The notes under the pieces are model-generated. The model saw only the letters and a program-made list of their open reading frames with translations. It did no database searches and was not told where the DNA came from. 64,000 bases of DNA from Acetivibrio cellulolyticus CD2 (GTDB lineage Bacteria > Bacillota > Clostridia > Acetivibrionales > Acetivibrionaceae): assembly GCF_000179595.2 (NCBI RefSeq), contig NZ_JH556658.1, positions 348,861 through 412,860 of the forward strand. The letters run 5' to 3'. The translations under genes and the position numbers were made by a program. Shown here piece after piece: positions 1-9,331 of the stretch (its first letter is position 1; every line of letters begins with the position of its first letter).

Positions 1-1
1 A

Positions 2-745
2 GAACTGTACAGTACTCCGAGTATAGAAGAATTATGTGAAAGATTGCAGTATGCAGCAAGAAATAGGTTGTTTGCAGTTATAACCGGTGATGTTGGAACA
101 GGAAAAACAACAGCGCTAAGAAAGTTAGTAGATAGCCTTGATATCAATCGTTACAAGGTAATGTACATAAGTGATTCATCTTTAACACCAAGAAATTTCT
201 ACTGGGAGGTATTAAACCAACTAGGTTGCGAAGCAAAATTTTACAGAGGAGATGCAAAACGTCAGTTAACCCGTGAGCTATCGAACCTCATAGAAACACA
301 AAAGAGGATACCAGTGATAATATCAGACGAAGCACATCTTTTATCAAGAGAAATGCTAGAGGAAGTACGGTTTCTCTTAAACTTTAAGATGGATTCATAC
401 AATCCAATGAGTTTAATTCTAGCGGGACAGAGTGAACTTAGAGATGTTCTGAAAAAACAGATATATGAGGCAATATGCCAAAGGATAGATATACGTTATC
501 ACCTTACCCCTTACGATCGGCAACAAACCGGAGAATACATCAAAAAGCATCTTGAATATGCAGGAGAAACCAGGGATATATTTACCGAGAAGGCTATTGG
601 CGAAATTTATGACTATTCTCATGGAGTAGCAAGGAAAATCAATAAAGTATGTATAGCCTGCCTGATGCACGCAGCACAAAGGCAAACAAAGTTGATAGAT
701 GATCATGTAGTAAGGCTCATAATTGAAGATGAATTCAATTGGTAA
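2..745 (+). CDS. ExeA/TniB-type AAA+ transposition ATPase, 5' end outside window
   Basis: AAA+ ATPase of the ExeA/TniB/IstB kind that assists a DDE transposase in target selection. A Walker A motif (GDVGTGKTT) lies near the start, a Walker B-like DEAH in VIISDEAHLL follows, then a sensor-type GQSEL stretch and the arginine-rich C-terminal lid (SHGVARKINKVC). The frame is open to the window edge: a TTG at 44 is a possible start, but in-frame codons from base 2 read ELYSTPSIEELCERL, which looks like the normal N-terminus of this family, so the true start is upstream. The partner transposase should lie just left of the window. Family is clear from motifs; the exact IS family is not assigned. Confidence 0.85.
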   Translation, partial: ELYSTPSIEELCERLQYAARNRLFAVITGDVGTGKTTALRKLVDSLDINRYKVMYISDSSLTPRNFYWEVLNQLGCEAKFYRGDAKRQLTRELSNLIETQKRIPVIISDEAHLLSREMLEEVRFLLNFKMDSYNPMSLILAGQSELRDVLKKQIYEAICQRIDIRYHLTPYDRQQTGEYIKKHLEYAGETRDIFTEKAIGEIYDYSHGVARKINKVCIACLMHAAQRQTKLIDDHVVRLIIEDEFNW

Positions 746-752
746 TTAATTA

Positions 753-779
753 CCCTGTTCGGTGAAGTATCGGACAGGG
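753..779. repeat. Short inverted repeat after the transposition ATPase
   Basis: CCCTGTTCG (753-761) faces CGGACAGGG (771-779), nine pairs with one G-U and a nine-base loop. It begins seven bases after the ATPase stop codon. There is no T-run, so it is a poor terminator. It could be part of the right end of the insertion sequence or an RNA structure. The role is inferred from position only. Confidence 0.4.
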
Positions 780-782
780 TTA

Positions 783-1487
783 ATGAGCAAAATATACGGA
801 CACAAAATTTGGGCAAAGAGCGGTCAAACAGACCGAGCAGCGACAGTTATCGCAAATTTGCATGATAGAAAAAATATTTCATTTTCTATTATTGGTGATA
901 AATTTGGAATGACACCTATAAATGTTACTCGTTATTACAGAGCATTTAAAGCACTCGAGCAAATGAAAAACGATGAAGAGTATGGTCAGTATGCAAATCC
1001 TAAGTTTTTCACTCTTTTTGAAGAGATGATAAAAAAGACAGTTCTTAAAGAGTGGTTAGGTTGGCGAGAACAAACTTTTAAGTTTGATAATATTATAAAT
1101 CTCCATGAAATTTATAAAATGATTCTATGTGGTGAAAAAAATATTGAATCAGAATTGCGTCGCAAAAATGGAATTACCAACCCTGGGGATATGAGGAATT
1201 TTGCTGCATTAAAGGAATATGAAGTTTCAGGAAAGGACAACTTATATTTTTCAAAAGTTGTTAATGATGAACTTGATACAGAGACAGCACTTCACTTGTT
1301 AAAAAGAAATCAGGATGTATCAGATTGGAATAATGAAGCACAAAATTTTTTAGAAACTCTTAATCAGATTCCTAGAAAGAAGTTGCTGAATTTTACATTA
1401 GCTGAAATACAACTTATTGATAAAATAATTAATGAACTAAAAAGTCTTCGAGATGATGTTCAACGTGTAAACCCTGACTTAGCTTAG
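783..1487 (+). CDS. ParB-like protein, probably 5'-truncated
   Basis: About 234 residues from the ATG at 783 (a GTG at 762 is in frame). The first 65 residues resemble the helix-turn-helix part that follows the ParB/sulfiredoxin nuclease fold in ParB-type proteins (ISFSIIGDKFGMTPINVTRYYRAF), and the remainder is helical. The usual N-terminal ParB/Srx domain of roughly 100 residues is absent and no good ribosome binding site precedes either start. The gene begins immediately after the end of the transposition ATPase, so loss of its 5' part by the insertion is the simplest reading. It is followed 18 bases later by the Mrr-like nuclease and was probably co-transcribed with it. Family call is moderate; truncation is inference. 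Confidence 0.5.
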   Translation: MSKIYGHKIWAKSGQTDRAATVIANLHDRKNISFSIIGDKFGMTPINVTRYYRAFKALEQMKNDEEYGQYANPKFFTLFEEMIKKTVLKEWLGWREQTFKFDNIINLHEIYKMILCGEKNIESELRRKNGITNPGDMRNFAALKEYEVSGKDNLYFSKVVNDELDTETALHLLKRNQDVSDWNNEAQNFLETLNQIPRKKLLNFTLAEIQLIDKIINELKSLRDDVQRVNPDLA

Positions 1488-1505
1488 TGGTTAGGAGGAA
1501 TCTAA

Positions 1506-2477
1506 TTGAGAAACGAAGATTTAAAAAAGCTAATTGTAGATATGGGAAGCAATATTTCATGTGATTTAAGACCAATAAGATTAAAAGAGTATATACAAAA
1601 TTATCTGATAAGTAAGGGATTTAGTGAGATTCAATCATATGAACTTGTTGGGGAAGAATGTATAATTGATAAGAAAATTATGTTGCAATCTCCCACAAAT
1701 AGTGAAGTTGAAGAGGATGCGATAGGCAAATTACTATTTGACAAATTCTTTAATGGACTTAAAGATATTATTCAAAAACAAATATCAAAAAGAATTATTC
1801 CATCTTTTGAATTGATAGAATACCCACTATCTAGAGAAGTTTATATTAAGGGATTTAGCATTCCAGATGTAAACGATGATGCACTTAAAACAAAATTAAG
1901 AAATGTTTCAAGACATTTAGATACAATAAATACACTATTGTATAATCTTGAACCATACGAATTTGAGAAATTCTGTAAAAAGTTTCTTTTGTTAGTTGGT
2001 GTTAATGAAAGTAATGTAACTAAACGTTCAGGAGATGACGGCATTGACTTTTGGGGCTATGCAGACATGTTTGAATATAATTCTGAATTATTTATCTACT
2101 CAGAAATAGCAGAACAGTTGGTTGATTTTCATCAAAATGGGAAAAAGTTTAGAGTAAAAATTATTGGACAAGCTAAACGATATAAAAGCGATAATTTAAT
2201 CTCACCAAGTGAAATTCGAGAGTTATTAGGAAGCTACTATCTTGAGAGGAGTAATTCTACAAGCCTGGGTACAAATGGGAAACTTGCAGAACCTGTAGTT
2301 GGGACATTTATAACTACATCGCATTTTGAACCTGGAGCTATAAAAACAGCAGAAAGAACAGGAATTGTTTTGTTTAGTGGTTATGAGGTTTCGATTCTAT
2401 TGTTGTTAAAGGGGATAGGACTAAATTCTAATAATATATTCAATAAAGATAAATTTTTAGAGTGGTTGTCTATGTAA
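1506..2477 (+). CDS. Mrr-type restriction endonuclease
   Basis: Predicted PD-(D/E)XK nuclease of 323 residues, cutting modified or foreign DNA. The C-terminal half carries the Mrr-type catalytic block: an acidic helix (EPYEFEKFCKKF, about residue 150), then KRSGDDGIDFWG (about 178-189, catalytic Asp) and IIGQAKRYK (about 220-228, the QxK element). About 35 residues separate the last two, more than in simple Mrr proteins. The N-terminal 140 residues are not recognised and may be a DNA-sensing domain. TTG start at 1506 is supported by AGGAGG at 1494-1499. It converges on dndA, 27 bases away on the other strand. No dndFGH restriction genes are present, so this is the best candidate for the restriction arm of the Dnd locus; that link is inference. 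Confidence 0.75.
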   Translation: MRNEDLKKLIVDMGSNISCDLRPIRLKEYIQNYLISKGFSEIQSYELVGEECIIDKKIMLQSPTNSEVEEDAIGKLLFDKFFNGLKDIIQKQISKRIIPSFELIEYPLSREVYIKGFSIPDVNDDALKTKLRNVSRHLDTINTLLYNLEPYEFEKFCKKFLLLVGVNESNVTKRSGDDGIDFWGYADMFEYNSELFIYSEIAEQLVDFHQNGKKFRVKIIGQAKRYKSDNLISPSEIRELLGSYYLERSNSTSLGTNGKLAEPVVGTFITTSHFEPGAIKTAERTGIVLFSGYEVSILLLLKGIGLNSNNIFNKDKFLEWLSM

Positions 2478-2504
2478 CAGGATATTAGAAACAGAATTTA
2501 CATG

Positions 2505-3713
2505 CTATGCAAATTCTGTTTCTAATATCTTGATAAATTCAGCAAGAATATTGTTTGTAGTATTTTTTGTAAGTGATATCCTAACAGTATTCCTAGTGGT
2601 ATTTCCTCTATCAATAGCAGCAAGCACATAAGAAGGTTCATCAGCGGAACAAGCTGACCCTGTTGAAATTGCAACAGAATCCTTTATCTTTTTAATAAGC
2701 AACTCATTATTAACTCCTGGAATAGTGACACTAATCACTCCAGGGATTTTTTGCTCCGTGTGCCCATTAAACTCTACATTTGGATTTGCGTTTTTTAAAG
2801 CATCTTTGAACTGCTTTTCCAACTCCATTATTTTTGGCAAATAGCTATCCATATCCCTCAGAGCGATTTCAGCTGCCTTACCAAATCCAACAATATTATG
2901 AACGCAATGAGTACCAGCTCTATAACCGTCTTCTTGGCTACCTCCATGAATTAAAGCAGTCATAGCAGGCTTCAATCCATAATTACCTTTCCTGATATAG
3001 CAAGCCCCAATCCCTTTTGGACCATATAGTTTATGTGCGGAAAATGATAGAAAATCAACAGGTACGTCCTTTACATCTATCTTAACTTTCCCCAATATCT
3101 GAGTTGCATCAGAATGAAACAGTACTCCTTTTGATTTACACAAAGCAGCTAAATCAATAATAGGGTTTAGAGTTCCAATTTCATTATTGCCCCAAATTAA
3201 AGACACTAAGGTAGTTGTACTTTTAATTGCATTTTCCAAAACATCAGCTTCAACCTGTCCATATCCATTTACAGGAAGAAAACTAACCTCATAACCTCTA
3301 TCTATTTTACGCTCAACTTTCTTCCCGGGCTTCAACCTATTTCGTTCCTTATTTGTCAAAGCATCTTCATATCCAGCTAAAAATTTACATGGCCGTAGTA
3401 CTGATTTATGCTCTGTAACTGAAGTTATAATATGATTTCCTTTATTCTCGACATATTTTTTATAGTCTGCAACACCTTTAATTATCATGTTGTTACTTTC
3501 AGAAGCACAGCTTGTAAAAATAATTTCATCAGGATCAGCGTTTATAAGCCGTGCAATCTTTTCACGACTTTCTTCAACGGCTTTTCTAGCGTTTTCAGCT
3601 AAGATATAATACTTACTGGATGGGTTACCATATTCCTCAGTTAAGTAAGGCAGCATAGCATCTTTTACTTCAGGATCAATGGGGGTAGTTGCACTGTTGT
3701 CAAGATATATCAT
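2505..3713 (-). CDS. dndA: Cysteine desulfurase DndA
   Basis: PLP-dependent class V aminotransferase-fold enzyme of 402 residues that takes sulfur from cysteine to supply DNA phosphorothioation. Visible are the N-terminal YLDNSATTP, the PLP lysine in SFSAHKLYGPKG and the mobile active-site cysteine in STGSACSADEPS. An insertion around residues 115-140 (NKERNRLKPGKKVERK) is longer than in housekeeping IscS/NifS. It is the last gene of the minus-strand dnd operon and its ATG overlaps the 3' end of dndE by four bases. In many dnd loci the desulfurase is elsewhere or replaced by host IscS; here it sits in the operon. Family very sure; DndA role from context. Confidence 0.92.
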   Translation of the reverse strand: MIYLDNSATTPIDPEVKDAMLPYLTEEYGNPSSKYYILAENARKAVEESREKIARLINADPDEIIFTSCASESNNMIIKGVADYKKYVENKGNHIITSVTEHKSVLRPCKFLAGYEDALTNKERNRLKPGKKVERKIDRGYEVSFLPVNGYGQVEADVLENAIKSTTTLVSLIWGNNEIGTLNPIIDLAALCKSKGVLFHSDATQILGKVKIDVKDVPVDFLSFSAHKLYGPKGIGACYIRKGNYGLKPAMTALIHGGSQEDGYRAGTHCVHNIVGFGKAAEIALRDMDSYLPKIMELEKQFKDALKNANPNVEFNGHTEQKIPGVISVTIPGVNNELLIKKIKDSVAISTGSACSADEPSYVLAAIDRGNTTRNTVRISLTKNTTNNILAEFIKILETEFA

Positions 3714-4084
3714 ATCGCTTCACCTTCCAAACCTGCAAGATAAGAAATGAAATCTTTTGAGAACCTAAACTCATTATATAGCATTTGTGCACCTCTATCT
3801 ATATGAGCTTTAACATATTTTGGGAAGTAGTCTTCATCTTTTAAATGATCGCCACAGTGCATCTCAATTAGGCATTTAAACATAACATCATATTTACCTG
3901 TTATAGTTTGTTTATTTAAGTCTAACCCATTGGTATCTGTATCAAATTTCAAGCTTTCTACATCACCTTTCAAAGATAAAGCTATTGATAGCTTAGCAAG
4001 AGCAAAAGGTTGCAAATTAACTCTTTTAGCTAAGTCCTCGTAAATTTCCATTGTTCTTTTTGATGTTTTTAATCTAAATATCAT
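3710..4084 (-). CDS. dndE: DNA sulfur modification protein DndE
   Basis: Small (124-residue) DndE protein of the phosphorothioation complex, reported in the family to bind nicked DNA. The sequence starts MIFRLKTSKRTMEIYEDLAKR and has the helical LQPFALAKLSIALSL segment and a conserved-looking CGDHL near residue 77. The gene lies between dndD and dndA with four-base overlaps on both sides, the usual position. Recognition rests on length, context and N-terminal pattern rather than on a catalytic motif. Confidence 0.88.
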   Translation of the reverse strand: MIFRLKTSKRTMEIYEDLAKRVNLQPFALAKLSIALSLKGDVESLKFDTDTNGLDLNKQTITGKYDVMFKCLIEMHCGDHLKDEDYFPKYVKAHIDRGAQMLYNEFRFSKDFISYLAGLEGEAI

Positions 4085-6273
4085 GATACCACCTCAAAAA
4101 AGTATTTCTCTTCAACATTTGTGCAATATTCTGCATCTGAATATGTAATCAAAAATTCTTTTGAAACATATGGTTTAATTAAGGCATAGTATTCATTATT
4201 TATTTCTTCATCTGTTGAAAGAATCATCACCTGACTGCTCAAAGTAGGGAAGAAAGATGTAGTTATTCTCTCTCTATGAATGCTGTCAATTCTAGCGTAC
4301 GGAGTATCAATGACAAATGGGATTTTATTATTTGACATTTTTATCAATGCCCAGTACAAAGACATTATATATATTTGCTGTTCTCCTTTTGAAAAGCCTT
4401 TTATATCAACTTTAACTGGCAGTTCAAACATTTGATCAGCAGGCAGGTTTGATAGAACCTTTTCTAATTCGGACTTTTTACTGATATTTAATGCTTTCAA
4501 TAATGTATCAACACATTGAGTACCCATTTGACCTTCAAAAGCTTCCATTCCAATTTTAGTTAGCATTGTTTCTAAAGTGCTTACTGACTGGATATTTCTT
4601 CTATACAGTGTAACATTAAAATTACTGTCTATATCAATGCTATGAATATAGTCTTTTTTAGCAATTAGCTGTTTAAACATGAACATGAAATTTTCTTTAA
4701 CAATATCTAGCTTTTTATTAACCAATACCGGAATATAATTTGCTAAAAGCTTACTTGCATTATCACATAAAGCAATAATTGATTTTTCCTTTCTCGAACT
4801 TGCAAGAATCTCGCGTGCTTTTTTTAGTTTTGATTCAAGTTCTGATACATTTTTATATAGATTGTCTATTTGTATTTCTGTTTTTCCTTTTTCAACAAAA
4901 GCATCATTTAATTGAGCTTTAGTAATATCTATTTCCTTTGTGAAATTTAATATCATTTCATCATTTTTTTCGCAAGCTTCAAGTTTCTTTCTTAGATTTT
5001 GAGCTTTAGCGATAGATTTCTTTATTTCTGCTTTACAATTTTTAACCTGTTCAGAATTAATTTCTTCTAAATCTTTGATTAAGGTTAGTGTATCGTTTTC
5101 ATCATCATGAGATAAATAATGAATAGGCTTAAATTGGGTTAAATCAAAATCAGGTTTTATTTTATCATCTATATGTTTCGCAAGTACCGAAGAGAAAGAG
5201 TTGGTTGTATTATTATTGTGTTCATCAACTATTCTAATTTTTGAATTAGCTATTTCATCGTTAATAACTTGCTTTAAAAAGTCTTCATTTAGGGAATCCT
5301 TTATAGCAATGTATTTTTGGTACTTATTTTCCTTTATTATCTGAGATTTAACGTCTTGAACAAGGTCTTTTACCAAAAGAAACGGCAATTGATTATTTGC
5401 ATAATCCTTCAACCATTCATTTTTCTCTTCTCTAAATTTTTCTTCCTTGGAAATATCGTTTCTGTACTTCGCCACTTCTTGAGCTAATAATCCCCCGGCT
5501 TTTCTAAACTCCTTTTCCAGTTGAGCAAGTTTTTCATTAAGGTTCTTAATTTCATTTTCTATAGATATAAGTTTTTCTTTTTCGGTATCAAGCAATGTTT
5601 TATTCTTTTCAAATTCTTCGGATAAGGTTGATACATTTTTTTCATCCTCATCTAAATGTACGGAACTTCCTTTGCTGTGGATTCTTTTAAAGTTGCTATG
5701 CATTATATCGAATGTATCATAACCACAAAGCAATAGAAGTGCATCACGTAAATTCTTAGAAGAATTACCATCTAGAAAGAAGTCACTGATTTTTTCACCA
5801 TCAAAGAAGAATAGATCAAAAAGCTGTGGTGGTATTAACGTTTTTAAGAAGTTTTCAAATCTATCATGGTCTTCTTCAGATAGATTAATTCCGTTTCTTG
5901 TAACGCTGAATGATTCAACAAGTTTTTGATCTTCATATTTCCATTTTCTTATCAATTTATAGGAGGACAATTCTCTTTCTTCTTCTAAAATGAATTCAAG
6001 TGTAACGTATGTATTTACATTTTTTTTGCTTAATGAATTTTTGTTTATTAGTCTCTTAACTCTTCTATAATAGCTGGAACTAGTTGTGTCATAACCTAAT
6101 GCCAAGGGACCATATAAACCAATTTTAATGGCAGTAAATAAGGTGGTTTTCCCAGCACCATTTTTTCCACCAACCAGTATGACATTTTTATTTGTATCAT
6201 TGATCGATATATCAAATAATACTTCTCCGTCAAAGGATCCAAAATTACAAAGACCAATTCTATTTATTATCAT
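4081..6273 (-). CDS. dndD: DNA sulfur modification protein DndD, SMC-like ATPase
   Basis: SMC/Rad50-like ATPase of 730 residues that couples nucleotide hydrolysis to phosphorothioate modification, probably by nicking or remodelling DNA. Walker A is GGKNGAGKTT near residue 35. A long charged coiled-coil region fills about residues 210-510. The C-terminal lobe has the signature-like FSKGEQQIYIMSLYWAL and Walker B IPFVIDTPYARID. A FFFDGEKI segment near residue 155 is typical of DndD. Its end overlaps dndE by four bases and its start overlaps the 3' end of dndC by 14 bases, indicating translational coupling. Confidence 0.93.
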   Translation of the reverse strand: MIINRIGLCNFGSFDGEVLFDISINDTNKNVILVGGKNGAGKTTLFTAIKIGLYGPLALGYDTTSSSYYRRVKRLINKNSLSKKNVNTYVTLEFILEEERELSSYKLIRKWKYEDQKLVESFSVTRNGINLSEEDHDRFENFLKTLIPPQLFDLFFFDGEKISDFFLDGNSSKNLRDALLLLCGYDTFDIMHSNFKRIHSKGSSVHLDEDEKNVSTLSEEFEKNKTLLDTEKEKLISIENEIKNLNEKLAQLEKEFRKAGGLLAQEVAKYRNDISKEEKFREEKNEWLKDYANNQLPFLLVKDLVQDVKSQIIKENKYQKYIAIKDSLNEDFLKQVINDEIANSKIRIVDEHNNNTTNSFSSVLAKHIDDKIKPDFDLTQFKPIHYLSHDDENDTLTLIKDLEEINSEQVKNCKAEIKKSIAKAQNLRKKLEACEKNDEMILNFTKEIDITKAQLNDAFVEKGKTEIQIDNLYKNVSELESKLKKAREILASSRKEKSIIALCDNASKLLANYIPVLVNKKLDIVKENFMFMFKQLIAKKDYIHSIDIDSNFNVTLYRRNIQSVSTLETMLTKIGMEAFEGQMGTQCVDTLLKALNISKKSELEKVLSNLPADQMFELPVKVDIKGFSKGEQQIYIMSLYWALIKMSNNKIPFVIDTPYARIDSIHRERITTSFFPTLSSQVMILSTDEEINNEYYALIKPYVSKEFLITYSDAEYCTNVEEKYFFEVVS

Positions 6274-7663
6274 CTTTAATTCCTTCTTTTACGTTGTTAT
6301 AATGGAGCCAATTTTCTTTCAATATCTTTTCAAAGCTTTCTTTTAAAACAGGTTTCCTTGTAATGAACTTATTATTGTTAACTGATATAATCAGTTTACT
6401 CATTAATTCAAACTCAACGTTATATTCCTGACAATATTGTTTTAATTCTTCAATAACATCGTCATCATATATAGGCTTTTTATATTTATCCCAATCGAGT
6501 TCAATTCCTTTAACTTCTTTATATGTATCTACAAGCATTCTTCTTGAAAGGTCACCTTCATTATCCCATAATTCATCTATTTTTTTTAGTTCATCAAGAG
6601 TTATTAGCTTTATACCTGCTTCTCTTTCAACTATGTTTTCTGTTTCAAGAAGCTTTTTTAGAATTATTCTTCGACCATAAAGTGTAAATGGACCAAATCC
6701 TCTACTTCCATCACCTTTTTCATAAACATTACCATCTCTACGTTTTGTATCTCTCATGGTTGGGTCATTTCTTACACTAAGTAACCAAGTCCTAAATTCA
6801 CGTAATGGTATAAGCCAATCTTCACCACTTTCAATAAATCCTTTTAGAGATTTATCTACCTTAACCATAGTACAAACCCAACACCCAAACCTTGTATTAC
6901 CACACGTAGGCATGTCTTTGTCTTTTTTTGTATCAGTGATAGTAAATGGACATTCTCCGCCGTCTTCATTTTTGTACAATGATAGTAAGTAATTATTATC
7001 TGAACCCCATGGAGAAATACCGTTATTAGTGTTTAATAAAACATTCCATACATCTTCAGTTGTTAATTCAGTTATAGGATTATATACATAAGCATCTTCA
7101 ATAACTTCGTGCTTGTTTAAAAGTTTACCAACAATTTTTCTTCCTTCAATTCTTCTGGCCCTAGCAATACTTTCGGCTTTTCTAACACCTAAAAGAACTA
7201 CAACTCCGCCATCGGATTCAACTTTTTCTTTTATAAATCTATTTGATGGATTAATTTTTAATCTATCTGTACACCATCTAAATCCTGGTGGTTCAGGGGT
7301 AGGGTAACCAAGTCCTATTACCAGTGACCAGAATGTATCTTCCAATTTTGGGTGTACCATTTCTGCATAAATAGGTAAGTCCTGGTCTCTTGAGCTTTGT
7401 TTAATCATATCTGACATTTTCTTTAAATAGTCTATCACTATAGGATTTTCAACCATTGTGTCAGATGAAACAATATAAATGGGTTTAACCCTTTTTTCTC
7501 TAGGAAGTCTTTGCATCATTTGAAATACCAATTGACAAACGGTTGTTGAATCTTTGCCTCCACTAAAGCCGATTACCCAAGGCTTTAGATCATGAAGATA
7601 CACAGATTCGATTTCATCCAAAATATCATTTATTGAATTTTCTTCAAAATAACTATTACTCAT
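6260..7663 (-). CDS. dndC: DNA sulfur modification protein DndC, PAPS-reductase-like
   Basis: Iron-sulfur, PP-loop ATP pyrophosphatase of the PAPS reductase family, 467 residues. It activates the DNA backbone and receives sulfur mobilised by DndA. Visible motifs are the PP-loop GFSGGKDSTT (about 32-41), the PAPS-reductase-like GFRWCTDRLKI, and a cysteine cluster (CGNTRFGCWVCTMV) that fits a 4Fe-4S cluster with one more cysteine upstream (GGECPF). It follows dndB by 13 bases. Confidence 0.95.
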   Translation of the reverse strand: MSNSYFEENSINDILDEIESVYLHDLKPWVIGFSGGKDSTTVCQLVFQMMQRLPREKRVKPIYIVSSDTMVENPIVIDYLKKMSDMIKQSSRDQDLPIYAEMVHPKLEDTFWSLVIGLGYPTPEPPGFRWCTDRLKINPSNRFIKEKVESDGGVVVLLGVRKAESIARARRIEGRKIVGKLLNKHEVIEDAYVYNPITELTTEDVWNVLLNTNNGISPWGSDNNYLLSLYKNEDGGECPFTITDTKKDKDMPTCGNTRFGCWVCTMVKVDKSLKGFIESGEDWLIPLREFRTWLLSVRNDPTMRDTKRRDGNVYEKGDGSRGFGPFTLYGRRIILKKLLETENIVEREAGIKLITLDELKKIDELWDNEGDLSRRMLVDTYKEVKGIELDWDKYKKPIYDDDVIEELKQYCQEYNVEFELMSKLIISVNNNKFITRKPVLKESFEKILKENWLHYNNVKEGIKDDNK

Positions 7664-7676
7664 TTGTTTTATCCAC

Positions 7677-8753
7677 CTAATAAATTAATGTGTCTTCCAG
7701 TGTTTTTTCTTCAGAATTCAATTCATAACCTAATAACTCTTTTATCTTGTTATATGTAAGTTTTATAGCTGTTGTATTTTTATTTATTTTGCCATTTGAT
7801 GTTATTACTCGGCCTGTCCAATCTTTAACATTTGATCTACTCCAGTCAATTTTATTAAGACAGCTGATTTTATCAGAATAATCTTTGATTCCATTTTGAT
7901 AAAAGTAATTTCCCAAATGTCCTAAAGCAATTAAAACTACACCATGAGCATTTATAAAGTTCTTTCTGCATTCATAAGCACTAAGCTTTTTAGACTTTAC
8001 CTGATTCCATTCATAAATGGTGTTGCACAGTAAATTCCAATACTCTAAAACAAACTTCTCATCATTTTTACTTAAAATATCTCCACGTTTTTTACTTATA
8101 ATACAGCTTATAGAACTATAAATGTTTGTTAAAGTGAAAAGCTTAGGTGAAAACTTTGATAAATTATCGGCTTCTTTATCTGTAAATTGCTTTAATAATG
8201 GGATTTCATCCAATACCTTTTTAACCAACAATGATAGTTGGTCTCTACTGTCGTATAAAATACCAATTGATTTTGTAGTGTTTTTAGCATGCTTATTTAA
8301 GTCCGCAAACATTTGCTGACTTCTTACTAGGCCTTTATCCTTAAAAAATACAACCGATATTGTTTCCTTTTCAAGTTCAGGATTTAATTTAAGAGCTTCT
8401 TCTATTGCTGCTCTTCGATGTTGACCGTCATTTATAAGGAATTTAGCGTCCATGGAAATATCAAGTTTACCCAAATCCATATCCATATATGATTCAAAAG
8501 ACATTTCTCCATCAACTGATGCAGTGAGGGAAGAGAAAACATAGTCTTCCGGATTATCAATAATGTAATCAGTGATTTCGGGAATTCTTGTTGTATTTAA
8601 TGTTCTTTGAGCCCTATATTCAGGAGGTAAATCAATTTCAGAAGTCTGAAATATTTTAGAAATAACTCGTAAAGGGCACATTGCTACATAATATTCTTTT
8701 TTTGCTTGTATCCCTTTAATTGCAGGGAATGAAAAAGTGAATTTTGAAGTCAT
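7677..8753 (-). CDS. dndB: DndB, DGQHR-domain protein
   Basis: First gene of the dnd operon, 358 residues. DndB is dispensable for sulfur insertion in characterised systems but shapes site selectivity and represses the operon; a DNA-binding repressor role has been described in Salmonella. The diagnostic DGQHR motif is present as INDGQHRRAAIEEAL (about 107-121). The ATG lies just below a short palindrome and a sigma-A promoter, so autoregulation is plausible here. The rest of the protein is helical without other motifs I can name. Confidence 0.9.
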   Translation of the reverse strand: MTSKFTFSFPAIKGIQAKKEYYVAMCPLRVISKIFQTSEIDLPPEYRAQRTLNTTRIPEITDYIIDNPEDYVFSSLTASVDGEMSFESYMDMDLGKLDISMDAKFLINDGQHRRAAIEEALKLNPELEKETISVVFFKDKGLVRSQQMFADLNKHAKNTTKSIGILYDSRDQLSLLVKKVLDEIPLLKQFTDKEADNLSKFSPKLFTLTNIYSSISCIISKKRGDILSKNDEKFVLEYWNLLCNTIYEWNQVKSKKLSAYECRKNFINAHGVVLIALGHLGNYFYQNGIKDYSDKISCLNKIDWSRSNVKDWTGRVITSNGKINKNTTAIKLTYNKIKELLGYELNSEEKTLEDTLIY

Positions 8754-8763
8754 GATATTCCTC

Positions 8764-8773
8764 TACGTACGTA
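8764..8773. promoter_or_regulatory. TACGTACGTA palindrome in dnd leader
   Basis: Perfect 10-bp palindrome 11 bases upstream of the dndB start, between the promoter and the coding region. It contains the TACG/CGTA half-sites reported for the Salmonella DndB operator, but without the ten-base spacer between them. A DndB operator is an inference. Confidence 0.35.
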
Positions 8774-8790
8774 AAATTTATTTCTACTTA

Positions 8791-8819
8791 AGTATATTTA
8801 AACTATGGTATTGAGTCAA
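8791..8819 (-). promoter_or_regulatory. Sigma-A promoter of dndBCDEA with overlapping palindrome
   Basis: Read on the minus strand, TTGACT (8819-8814) and TATACT (8796-8791) are separated by exactly 17 bp, close to consensus. A 15-bp dyad, GTATTGA-N-TCAATAC (8808-8822), covers the -35 box and is well placed for a repressor. Transcription would start about 30 bp upstream of the dndB ATG. Promoter is seen in sequence; operator function is inference. Confidence 0.65.
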
Positions 8820-8822
8820 TAC

Positions 8823-9331
8823 ATAATTTGAAAGTTTTATTAGGCTATTATTGACGTAATATCTTTTTATGACATAACTGAATTTAAAAAAGAAATACAG
8901 GTCATTTGACGTTTGATAAGGTTTAGGGGTACAGGAATAAAGTGGTTTAAATTTGTAAAGTGATATGGTAAAATACTGGTAGGATTCTGAAATAGCCTTG
9001 ATTAAGAGGTTACATATTGTTTTTTGAGTAAGTTAAAAGCAAACGAAGATGAATTGTACTACTAAAATTAATAATGTGGGAGTTGGTGAACAAAAGTTAT
9101 TTTCAGCCAAAGTAAATATATTTATAGTATCAAAAGTAGTCATTTTACTTGAAAATTAATATGTGCATCCTAATATAAACGATAGAATAATTGGTGTAAT
9201 GTATACTCATGTATTGAATTATTTTAAGTGTTGGATAGGTTCGGAATGAATAAAAATGATAAACTATAAAGTACTTGCAAGTTAACATAGATAAACTGTA
9301 TTTCTTTACTATCAAGTGAGGAGGTAGAAGT
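8823..9331. other. AT-rich divergent spacer
   Basis: About 500 bp between the divergent dnd operon and the next plus-strand cassette. I see no convincing ORF, hairpin or repeat apart from a good ribosome binding site (GAGGAGG, 9318-9324) for the following gene. Confidence 0.4.
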
